Origin: CAKZQX01 sp034437035
GTDB lineage: Bacteria > Chloroflexota > Chloroflexia > Chloroflexales > Chloroflexaceae
Direction: 5' to 3'
DNA length: 64,000 nucleotides
Assembly (NCBI GenBank): GCA_034437035.1
Contig: DAOTUI010000071.1
Coordinates: 13,750-77,749, forward strand
The notes under the pieces: generated by a model
What the model was told of the DNA's origin: nothing
Database searches by the model: none
The model's input: the letters and a program-made list of their open reading frames with translations, nothing else
Made by a program: the position numbers and the translations under genes
Shown here: positions 40,993 through 48,473 of the stretch, in pieces
How the letters are laid out: every line of letters begins with the position of its first letter
Numbering within the stretch: position 1 is the first letter of the stretch

Positions 40993-41865
40993 ATGACGCA
41001 GCAAACCCTACAACACTTCGACCTGTTTCACCTGGAAGAGACGCTCTGGCTGCTGGTGGACACCATCGGCAACCCTGGCTATGATTTTGCCTTTGAGCAT
41101 TTTTTTGCCTGCCGCCGCCCATGGCAGCGGCCCAGGTCACTGACTGCCATCGGGCGCTTTGGAGTGCTGACCAGCTATCCTGATCCGTATGCACAACTGC
41201 TGACCGATGGTGTTCAGCTTCTTCACACACCCGAGCAGTACCTGCCGGCGAGTGAACTCCCGCGCTGGTATCCCCTGCTCGCGGACCTTACGCCGCGCAG
41301 TCTCTGGTTTGCAACCCCACCCTCCGTCGCGGAGATCGAGCAACACTTTGCCTGGCCGATTTTCCTGAAGGGCAGCCGCCAGACCCGCAAACATACAGCC
41401 GCGCTCTCAATCATTGCCTCGCCTGAAGCCTATGAGCAGGTTGCCGCGATCTATCAAAGTGACCCGGTGCTCTGCCGGCAGCAGATGGTCTGCCGCGAGT
41501 TTGTGCCGCTGCGCCCGGTGCCGGCCGTAGCGACTGATATTATCCCGCCCGCGTTCGAGTTTCGCACTTTCTGGTGGTATGGTGAACTGGTTGGTGCCGG
41601 TCCCTACTGGTCAGCATTTGCTACCTACACCTGGACACCCCGCGAGGAGCGGGCAGCTCTGGCAGTAGCACGCGCGGCGGCCCAACGACTGAACCTGCCC
41701 TTCGTTGTGTTGGATGTTGCTCAGACCCTCACTGGTGACTGGAGCGTCATCGAGTGCAATGATGCGCAGGAGAGCGGCTATGCCGGCGTCTCGCCCTTCG
41801 CCTTGTGGGGGCAGATTGTAGAGCGCGAACATGCGCGCATGGCAAGCTGGAACAGCAGAGAGTAA
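40993..41865 (+). CDS. ATP-grasp domain protein (first of a pair)
   Basis: The protein has 290 residues. N-terminal ~120 residues are a pre-ATP-grasp region (LPRWYPLLADLTPRSLWFAT). The ATP-binding part includes WPIFLKGSRQTRKHTAALS, MVCREFVPLRPV, FEFRTFWWYGELVGAGPYW and the metal-binding VIECNDAQESGYAGVSP. It is paralogous to the next gene: both share R-F/W-YPLLxDLTPxS, the FxKG lysine and an E-x-x-D/N near the end. The reaction would be ATP-driven amide or thioester formation; the substrate is unknown. Confidence 0.8.
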   Translation: MTQQTLQHFDLFHLEETLWLLVDTIGNPGYDFAFEHFFACRRPWQRPRSLTAIGRFGVLTSYPDPYAQLLTDGVQLLHTPEQYLPASELPRWYPLLADLTPRSLWFATPPSVAEIEQHFAWPIFLKGSRQTRKHTAALSIIASPEAYEQVAAIYQSDPVLCRQQMVCREFVPLRPVPAVATDIIPPAFEFRTFWWYGELVGAGPYWSAFATYTWTPREERAALAVARAAAQRLNLPFVVLDVAQTLTGDWSVIECNDAQESGYAGVSPFALWGQIVEREHARMASWNSRE

Positions 41866-41869
41866 AACT

Positions 41870-42757
41870 ATGGTCGTCGTCTTTACTGAAGCAACCCCAG
41901 ATAGCCACGCCTCGCTCAATGCCCGCGAGTTGCATACGATCACTGAGGCGGCGCGGCTCTTTGGTTGCCGGGTCTATCCCATCCCGTCCGACTTTGCCGG
42001 GTGTGGTAGCGCCGCGAACGCACTGGCCTATGTGCCGGACGTTGAGCCGCCTGTACCGGGCATCTGGGTGGGCTACATTCCAGCGGTCAAACGCTACACC
42101 GACCTCTACACCACTGCGCGGGCACGCGGCATCCACCTGGTAAATACACCGGACGAGCATCGCACCGCAACCGAGTTTGACCGCTTCTACCCGCTGTTGG
42201 GCGACCTTACCCCGACGAGTATCGTTGTTCGCACGGTCGAGGAGTGTGCGGTGGCCGGGGCACAGCTTGGGTTCCCGGTCTTTGTCAAAGGACTGGTAAA
42301 ATCGGACAAAGCGCAGGGTTGGGCGGCATGCGTGGCCGGGAACGAAGCCGAACTACGCCGACTGGCCGAGGGCATTCTGGCGAACGCACGGCGCTCCCGA
42401 CAGCATGTGGTGGTGCGCAGACTGGTCAAACTGCGCACGACGGGGGCTGCGCCGGGTGGCTTTCCGCTGGGGCGAGAATATCGTGTCTTTGTCTACCGGC
42501 AGCAGGTACTGGCCTATGGCTACTACTGGGATGAATTTGAGGATGCCATCGCGCTGGCGGCAACGGACGAGCAGGCGCTCCTGGCGCTGGCGGTGGAGGC
42601 GGCGTGCCGCACCGGGGTGCCATTCGTGGCGGTTGACATCGGGCAAATGGACAACGGCGCGTGGATCGTTATCGAGATCGGTGATGGGCAGTTCTCCGGA
42701 TTGAGCCGGGTACCCGTGCTGGAGTTGTGGAGTAAACTGGCGGCACTGTCGCTATGA
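41870..42757 (+). CDS. ATP-grasp domain protein (second of a pair)
   Basis: The protein has 295 residues from ATG 41,870, 4 nt after the previous stop. Features: FDRFYPLLGDLTPTSIVVRT, LGFPVFVKGLVKSDKAQGWA (ATP-binding Lys), VVVRRLVKLR, GREYRVFVYRQQVLAYGYYW and VIEIGDGQFSGLSRV (metal-binding region). Possibly the product of a duplication with the gene before. It overlaps the HD gene (ATGA at 42,754), so three genes form one translational unit. Confidence 0.82.
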   Translation: MVVVFTEATPDSHASLNARELHTITEAARLFGCRVYPIPSDFAGCGSAANALAYVPDVEPPVPGIWVGYIPAVKRYTDLYTTARARGIHLVNTPDEHRTATEFDRFYPLLGDLTPTSIVVRTVEECAVAGAQLGFPVFVKGLVKSDKAQGWAACVAGNEAELRRLAEGILANARRSRQHVVVRRLVKLRTTGAAPGGFPLGREYRVFVYRQQVLAYGYYWDEFEDAIALAATDEQALLALAVEAACRTGVPFVAVDIGQMDNGAWIVIEIGDGQFSGLSRVPVLELWSKLAALSL

Positions 42758-43353
42758 TAAAAACAGATATGACAAACCCACCTGATGACAACCAGCCCAA
42801 ACTCCGTCCCCTGCCGGACGAGGGCGCAACCCTGCTGCACCGCCTGCATGCACCGCCGCGCCTGGTCGCTCATCTACGGCTCATCCACGATGTTGCGGTG
42901 CAACTGGTTGATACGTTGTCGCAGGAGTATCCGGCATTGGCGCTGCTGGCGGATGCCATCCGTTTTGGAGCGGCCACCCACGATATTGGTAAGATCTTGC
43001 ATCCGGCAGAACTGGCAGGGCCGGGGCATCAGCATGAAGCGGACGGCGAGACGCTGCTGCTGCGCCAGGGCATGGGGCCCCACCTGGCGCGCTTTGCCCG
43101 CACCCACGCGGCATGGCGACAGCATCCCGAAACCCCGCTGGAAGATCTGCTGGTGGCGCTGGCCGATACCTGCTGGAAGGGCAAACGGGATACGGAACTG
43201 GAGCAGCGGATTGTTATGCATATCACTGAGGCATGTGGCTGTGACTACTGGGATGTTTTTCTGCGGCTCGATGACCTGGTGGAACAGATTGCGGCGGAGG
43301 CGGAGACCCGGCTGGCATGGCAGGCACAGTTTCCCGTAGCAGGTGCCGATTGA
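42754..43353 (+). CDS. HD domain phosphohydrolase
   Basis: The protein has 199 residues; TTG/ATG choices near the start are possible but ATG 42,754 overlaps the previous stop. The metal ligands of the HD fold are visible: H in LRLIHDVAVQL, the HD pair in FGAATHDIGKILHP, H in GHQHEADGETLL, and a late D in LVALADTCWKGKRD. HD enzymes hydrolyse phosphoesters of nucleotides, RNA 2',3'-cyclic phosphates or similar. It closes the DUF4291/ATP-grasp series. Confidence 0.85.
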   Translation: MIKTDMTNPPDDNQPKLRPLPDEGATLLHRLHAPPRLVAHLRLIHDVAVQLVDTLSQEYPALALLADAIRFGAATHDIGKILHPAELAGPGHQHEADGETLLLRQGMGPHLARFARTHAAWRQHPETPLEDLLVALADTCWKGKRDTELEQRIVMHITEACGCDYWDVFLRLDDLVEQIAAEAETRLAWQAQFPVAGAD

Positions 43354-43414
43354 CACCGTGGTCGAGCATATTTTCTCGGCAATCTATCCTCAACCTGACA
43401 CAGGAGATCAGACT

Positions 43415-44385
43415 ATGTGGAATATAATTGACAGGAGTTACGCGGTCACTGATCCGGAAGATAGTTCCGCCTCCGGCAGGGTGGAAGCAACCATCCTTTT
43501 TCACACACATTTTTGCACAATGTGCAAAAATGTGTGTGAAAAAGGAAAACAGGACCATGCTGCCGCAGGCGAATCGGGCTTCCATCGGGTGAAACGCCCG
43601 GTTTGCATGGCGACCGCGTAACTCCTGTAATTGACTCCATTGAAGATCTCGAACGTTGGCGCCGCGCGGGGAACTACTGGTCACTGCGGGCAAGTCTACG
43701 CAGTGGTGGGCGCAACTTACTATTCCTCGGATTAATGTTCTCTGTGCTGTTTGCGTTTATTATTGGATCTGACGCGTTCCTGACGATGATTGTACCGCTA
43801 CTCATAGGTCTGCCGTTGCCGGTCGTTGGTGTTTTACTCATCCAGGCTCCGCAACTGTCGCCCTATATCAGCTATGCCATCCTGGGGAGCGGCCTGATCG
43901 CCAATGGGATCATTATCATGCTGACCGAGCTGTTTCCACAACCGGGGCAGGGAACCATACCAATTCCGCTGTTCATAGTCCAGATTGTGGTTTATGGCTG
44001 GTTCAGTTTTCAGCTATGGAGCGCATCAAAAAGCCTGTCACAGGACGTACCTGCCGCAGATGTTGCCCAGATCGATCATCTGGTAAAAGAACTACGGCGC
44101 GCTAATGTCCGGAGTAATCCTGAGTATATTGCGTTTTCGGACTCAGTGAACCTCTATCACAAGACGATCACCGGCAAACTGGGTGAGTACACCGCTCTGT
44201 TTCTTTTCCAGCGACAGAACCGGTTATTTTTCGTCAGGAAAGCGGAGATAGATATTGTCAATGCACAACCGATACGACTGCACAAAGAGTTACAGGCCGT
44301 GCTTCGGGTAGCCCGCGAATCAATGACCATTTTCATCCGTCCTGAGTTGCTCAAGCGGTTTCAGCACTGGAAAGGGTCCGTGTGA
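43415..44385 (+). pseudogene. Membrane protein gene split by a MITE-like element
   Basis: Removing the element at 43,431-43,628 and one AATTG copy joins MWNIID directly to SIEDLERWRRAGNYWSLRAS, restoring one frame from ATG 43,415 to TGA 44,385, about 256 residues. The protein has hydrophobic helices at about 30-55, 60-82, 88-108 and 120-138, then a soluble C-terminal part with VKELRRANVRSNPEYIAFSD and ALFLFQRQNRLFFVRK. No family is recognised. As written, translation from ATG 43,415 ends inside the element at 43,621; the remainder might still be made from an internal start. Confidence 0.8.
43431..43628. mobile_element. MITE-like element, complete copy (198 bp) with AATTG target duplication
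   Basis: Perfect 15-bp inverted ends ACAGGAGTTACGCGG / CCGCGTAACTCCTGT, each extending by TC/GA. Flanks are AATTG at 43,426-43,430 and 43,629-43,633. The central hairpin arms TTTTTCACACACATTTTTGC and complement around AAT span 43,497-43,543. It interrupts the membrane protein gene after codon 6, which gives a pre-insertion sequence and therefore defines the element ends. Confidence 0.92.
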
Positions 44386-45076
44386 CAAGGATGGCAAATC
44401 TATGTGGTCATTTTTCCATCGAAATGAATGGCTATAACCCGTTATGCGGAGCGGCAGGCCCAGTTTAAATTTTTACGCGCAAATTCGGTGTCTATAACCT
44501 TGCACCGTGAAGCTGAAACGCGGTAGCGAGTTGATGTAATGGGCCATCTAAGAGTGACAGTGACGATGGCCCACCATATACCACTTTAACTCACGTACCT
44601 ACGCGTGGGTCGTTGCCCCGGCTGCCCCGATGAACCAGCCCAGTGCAAACCCGACAACCGGCGTAACCAGCATAACCTGAAATATTCAGGTTTGCTATGC
44701 GGAGTGTGCCAGGAGGAATGCTCTCCTCACATCTGGTGCTTCCGCCTTTCTGTCTAAGATATTCCCTTAACCCCGGTTACGGCATTTACCCGTGGTACTG
44801 CTCTTTCTGCTCTGCTATTGTGAGTGCGGAGGAGTGAGGGCTACCTGGAATCGTATCCACAGGTCCGGAGGAGGCACATAAGCGTGTCTCTGCCACATTG
44901 CACACCGCTTTTCCACCTCAGCGCGAACAACCATACGCCTCGACCACGGTCGAGTGACACCTCTGCGCAATCTCTATACTTTGCGCTGGGTACAGGAACC
45001 GGCGCAGTCCGTAGACTGCGAAGCGTGCAGCGACGAATGCTGCACACCGTGACACAGAACGTATACAAGGAGCGTG
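44386..45076. other. Intergenic region with a palindrome and a very short frame
   Basis: About 690 bp. The only structured site is AACCTGAAATATTCAGGTT (44,674-44,692), a perfect 8-bp inverted repeat that could be an operator. A 24-codon reverse frame directly downstream of it (44,673-44,599, MLVTPVVGFALGWFIGAAGA then 4 residues) would be a one-helix peptide, or the tail of a lost membrane gene. Nothing else can be supported. Confidence 0.3.
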
Positions 45077-46510
45077 ATGATGACAATTATTCAAGCGATT
45101 ACCGCATCGGGAACAATGACTAGACGTGGGGACGAAACGGTTGCTGACCTGCGTCATCGGCTGCACGGCACGGTCATTCAAGCCGGTGACGAAGGCTATG
45201 AGGAAGCACGGCAGGTCTACAACGCGATGATCGACAAGAAGCCGGCGCTGATTGCTTACTGCACGAACACCATAGATGTAGTCACCTGCGTCACGTTTGC
45301 ACGCGAGCATAGGCTGGTCGTCGCTGTACGCAGCGGCGGGCACAGCGGGCCTGGTCTCGGGATAGTTGATGACGGACTGACCATTGACCTGTCCAGAATG
45401 AACGAGGTGACCGTGCATCCGGAATCCGGCATGGTACGCGTCGGTGGTGGTGCACTCTGGGGTGACGTTGACCAGGCCACGCACCCCTATGGGCTGGCAG
45501 TGCCCAGCGGCATCTTCGCTTCCACCGGCGTCGCTGGGCTCACCCTGGGCGGCGGATCGGGTCATCTCAGCCGTCAGTATGGCCTCACCATTGACAGCCT
45601 GCTGGAGGCCGAGGTGGTACTGGCTGATGGTCGGGTGGTCACGGCTAACGAGCAAGAGCACCCTGACCTGTTCTGGGCGCTACGCGGCGGCGGCGGCAAC
45701 TTTGGCATCGTCACCAGTTTCCTGTTCCAGGGGCGGCCTGTCAAGAACGTCATCGGGGGGCCGATGCTCTGGGATCTGGACGATGCACCAGCCGTGATGC
45801 GCTGGTACCGCGACTTCATCGTTGAAGCACCGGAGCACGTTAGTGGCTTCTTTGCCGTCTTGATGGTGCCGCCAGTGGAACCCTTTTTCGAGCATCTGCA
45901 TATGCAGCGGATGTGCGGCATTATCTGGGCGATCAACGCTACGCCGGAGCAGGCAGAGGAAGTACTGGCTTCCGTGCGGGAGCAGTTCCCACCCGCGCAA
46001 GACCTGACCGGCCCGCTGCCGTTCCCGGCCCTGCAGAGCATGTTCGATGCGCTCGCCGGCCCCGGTCTGCAGTGGTACTGGCGCGGCGATTTCGTCAACG
46101 AACTAAGCGACGCAGCCATCGAGCGCCACATCGAGTTTGCCCACCGGCTGCCTGACGGACTCTCAACCATGCATCTCTATCCAGTCAATGGTGCAGTGCA
46201 TCGTGTAGGCAGCACGGAGACAGCCTTCAGCTATCGTGATGTGACCTGGTCACAGGTCATCACCGGCGTAGACGCTGACCCGGCGAATGCGGAAGTCATC
46301 CGCGACTGGACGGTATCCTACTGGCATGCGTTGCATCCCTACTCAGCGGGGGGGGGCTATGTCAACTTCTTAATGAACGAGAGCCAGGATCGGGTACAGG
46401 CCACCTACCGCGACAACTACCCGCGTCTGGCAAAGATCAAAGCACGGTACGACCCGGAGAACTTCTTCCGGATCAACCAGAATATTCAACCGGCTCGCGA
46501 ACGACCCTGA
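45077..46510 (+). CDS. FAD-linked oxidase, berberine-bridge type
   Basis: The protein has 477 residues from ATG 45,077 (AAGGAGC 5 nt upstream; GTG 45,074 also in frame). The FAD-binding PCMH domain (about 60-235) has VVAVRSGGHSGPGLGIVDDG, in which the His can carry FAD covalently, and ASTGVAGLTLGGGSGHLSRQ. The C-terminal BBE motif is ARYDPENFFRINQNI. The Cys for a second covalent link is not present at the usual place, so FAD is probably monocovalent. Substrate unknown; relatives oxidise sugars, alkaloids or polyketides. It stands alone. Confidence 0.92.
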   Translation: MMTIIQAITASGTMTRRGDETVADLRHRLHGTVIQAGDEGYEEARQVYNAMIDKKPALIAYCTNTIDVVTCVTFAREHRLVVAVRSGGHSGPGLGIVDDGLTIDLSRMNEVTVHPESGMVRVGGGALWGDVDQATHPYGLAVPSGIFASTGVAGLTLGGGSGHLSRQYGLTIDSLLEAEVVLADGRVVTANEQEHPDLFWALRGGGGNFGIVTSFLFQGRPVKNVIGGPMLWDLDDAPAVMRWYRDFIVEAPEHVSGFFAVLMVPPVEPFFEHLHMQRMCGIIWAINATPEQAEEVLASVREQFPPAQDLTGPLPFPALQSMFDALAGPGLQWYWRGDFVNELSDAAIERHIEFAHRLPDGLSTMHLYPVNGAVHRVGSTETAFSYRDVTWSQVITGVDADPANAEVIRDWTVSYWHALHPYSAGGGYVNFLMNESQDRVQATYRDNYPRLAKIKARYDPENFFRINQNIQPARERP

Positions 46511-46546
46511 CACGGGGTGGTTCGGAGCGTGGATTGCCCCATCACT

Positions 46547-46760
46547 ATGAGACGTTCCCGCCAGGCGCAGCGCAGGTTGCGCCTGGCGGGCGGCCTGCTG
46601 CTGGTGCTCTTACCCACCAGCGTGACCACGGCAGCCGCTACGCAGACGAATGAACACTGCTTTGCCGAAACTGACCACTGCATCAGTAGGCCCATCCGCA
46701 CCTACTGAGAGCAGCATGGGGGCTTGCTGGTCTTTGGCTATCCCATCAGCGAACAGCGGG
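46547..46760 (+). pseudogene. Secreted-protein gene with a TGG-to-TGA stop, then truncated
   Basis: From ATG 46,547 there is a signal-peptide-like start (RRLRLAGGLLLVLLPTSVTT), then NEHCFAETDHCISRPIRTY, stop TGA at 46,706, and, in the same frame, EQHGGLLVFGYPISEQ. In Chloroflexota extracellular proteins this block normally reads C-F-x-E-T-x-H-x-I-x-x-x-x-x-x-Y-W-E-x-x-G-G-L-x-x-F-G-Y-P, so the stop replaces the conserved Trp. The frame then ends at a junction near 46,760 with the reverse-strand hydrolase. Confidence 0.65.
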
Positions 46761-47289
46761 CGGCGCTCATAACGCGGACACTGGTCGCATGCGTAGAGCG
46801 CGCCATCGCCTGCCGAATAAACTGCGCCGTCTCCGGACTACGCGCGCCATACTGTCGCACAGATAACTGCACCAGCGCGCGCTGCGGAATCAGCCACAAA
46901 AACGGGCGTGTAATCGGGGTCTGAAGACGTTCCCACACGGTATGGCGGGTGCCATACGCCGTTTCTGCCAGGATAAGTTTGTCGATGCGCTGAGGAGCTT
47001 CGCCGGCAAGCTGTTGGGCGACCATCCCGCCCAGGGAATGCCCGCATACATGGGTCTGTGCAATGCCGAGGGTATCGAGAAGTTGTACTACCCGGGCCGT
47101 CAGCGCCGGGATGCTGTAGGTTCCGTCTACATCCGGCGAGCCGCCATGCGCGGGCAAATCGCAGGTGATCACCTGATAGTGCCGGCGGAAGAATGTGCAT
47201 TGCGGGTGCCACATCTGCGAACTGACCAGTGCGCCATGCAAGAGGAGCAGCGGCGGTCCCGCACCAGTGATGTCGTATTGCAGTTGCAT
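46760..47289 (-). pseudogene. Alpha/beta hydrolase, C-terminus missing
   Basis: From ATG 47,289 the first ~165 residues are a good alpha/beta hydrolase: LQYDITGAGPPLLLLHGALV, oxyanion LHGA, VITCDLPAHGGS and the nucleophile elbow VCGHSLGGMVAQQ. The catalytic Asp and His that should follow ~100 residues later are absent, and the frame closes with unrelated residues at 46,738. It converges on another truncated gene, so both lost their 3' ends in one rearrangement. Confidence 0.75.
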
Positions 47290-47335
47290 GCCGGCGCATT
47301 CCTCATACCATTGCCCTGAACGAATGATTGTGACG

Positions 47336-47851
47336 CTACAGGTGTGAAGGAAACCGAGGCACTGTCGCGGCACGGTGCAGTTCATCCAGGTCGCCGACAC
47401 GCGGTGTATAGACTGAACAGTGCTCACAGAACCGGGCGGGATCGACCTGATAGAACATCTGCAATGCCCCAAAGGTGATCGGCTCGTAGCGGTATTGTGC
47501 CATCCGGTAAAGATTCAGGCGATCCGGTTCATGTCGCTGGAGCTCTGCCACTTCCTGCTCAGTGTTCCATGGTTCGGGTAGGCATCTGGCATAGTCGCCC
47601 GACACATAGACCGGATCGCCCGCCCAGGCACCGATAAGGGGGTGTACCCGGTCAGTGGGTGGCACCTCACGCAGCAGCAGTTCAAGCACTGGCAGGTCGT
47701 CCCACTGGAAGACCCCTGACCATTTGTTGTTGCCCGGCGGATCAAGGTATTGGCGTCGGGCGGGGTTGACAACAGTTCTATGCCACGTTCCCCGATCCTT
47801 CGCGCCAGGCAGGCAGGTGCGAAAATTTCGTACCTGCCCCGGCATAACCAC
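47336..47851 (-). CDS. Hypothetical protein, possibly 5'-truncated
   Basis: The last ~135 residues look coding (NKWSGVFQWDDLPVLELLLR, VHPLIGAWAGDPVYVSGDYA, RYEPITFGALQMFYQVDPAR, CEHCSVYTPRVGDLDELH). The first ~35 (from ATG 47,851) are compositionally different, and the sequence enters coding character at YLDPPGNN. No family is recognised. It is downstream of the DprA-like gene on the same strand with a gap of 1-2 nt, so it may be the last gene of that operon. Confidence 0.45.
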   Translation of the reverse strand: MVMPGQVRNFRTCLPGAKDRGTWHRTVVNPARRQYLDPPGNNKWSGVFQWDDLPVLELLLREVPPTDRVHPLIGAWAGDPVYVSGDYARCLPEPWNTEQEVAELQRHEPDRLNLYRMAQYRYEPITFGALQMFYQVDPARFCEHCSVYTPRVGDLDELHRAATVPRFPSHL

Positions 47852-47852
47852 A

Positions 47853-48473
47853 TTACGAGACGATCATATCACCCGGCACCTCCGCCCCCATCTCGACCAG
47901 ATTGGCGTTGTGCGGGCTGTCGAAGGTGCGCAGCGGTTTGCCCCAACGCACCAGTTCGCGGCAGAACGCCTCGGTCTTGCTACCGGGGGCGGCATGGATG
48001 ATCAGCACGGTTTCCGCGAGGGCGGCAGCGACCAGGTTGCGCGTCAAAGCGGTCTCCTCGGTAACGCGGCGCTGCGTGGGGCTGAAGGGCGAGAGCAGCA
48101 GCAAGCGCCCCTCCTGCAACGGCTCACGATACTCCAGCGGGATGCGCCAGCGCTCGATGCTGCGGGCGGGGCAGAGGATGAGCGGCTGCGTACCGCGCAG
48201 CAGTGTGGTCAGGCATTCGCGCTCGACGGGGGAGTGAAAGCCGCTGATGACGGTGCGGCCCTGCTGCCGAAGCTGGTCGGCCAGGTCGTGCGCCCGCAGG
48301 ATGAGCGCTGCCGGACACTGGCTGGAACTGAAGAGCGCCAGGGCCGGCTGCTGCAAGATGGCGAGGTTGCCGCGCGCGGTAAGGGTGGGCGGGGCATGGT
48401 CGCCCAGCCGGCGCTGTAGGGCGGGCGGGTAGGCGGGATGCTCAGGGGTGAGGTTGTGCTGGTCGGTGCTCAC
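47853..48473 (-). CDS. DprA/Smf-like Rossmann protein of a restriction-type operon
   Basis: The protein has 206 residues starting at GTG 48,473, overlapping the methylase stop (GTGA). DprA-like features: LALFSSSQCPAALILRAHDL, TVISGFHSPVERECLTTLLR, PLILCPARSIERWRIP, GRLLLLSPFSPTQRRVTEET and HAAPGSKTEAFCRELVRWGK. DprA proteins bind ssDNA and load RecA; this shorter relative is often encoded with helicase-methylase defence operons and probably serves them rather than natural transformation. Confidence 0.8.
   Translation of the reverse strand: MSTDQHNLTPEHPAYPPALQRRLGDHAPPTLTARGNLAILQQPALALFSSSQCPAALILRAHDLADQLRQQGRTVISGFHSPVERECLTTLLRGTQPLILCPARSIERWRIPLEYREPLQEGRLLLLSPFSPTQRRVTEETALTRNLVAAALAETVLIIHAAPGSKTEAFCRELVRWGKPLRTFDSPHNANLVEMGAEVPGDMIVS

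Noticed and set aside
43343..43621. 92-codon frame through the MITE-like element as a gene
   Set aside because: It starts in the upstream gene's tail and reads through the element's palindrome; not conserved coding sequence.
46350..46356. Seven-G tract in the FAD oxidase as a frameshift
   Set aside because: The frame is consistent on both sides (HPYSAGGGYVNFLMNE), so the tract length fits the family.
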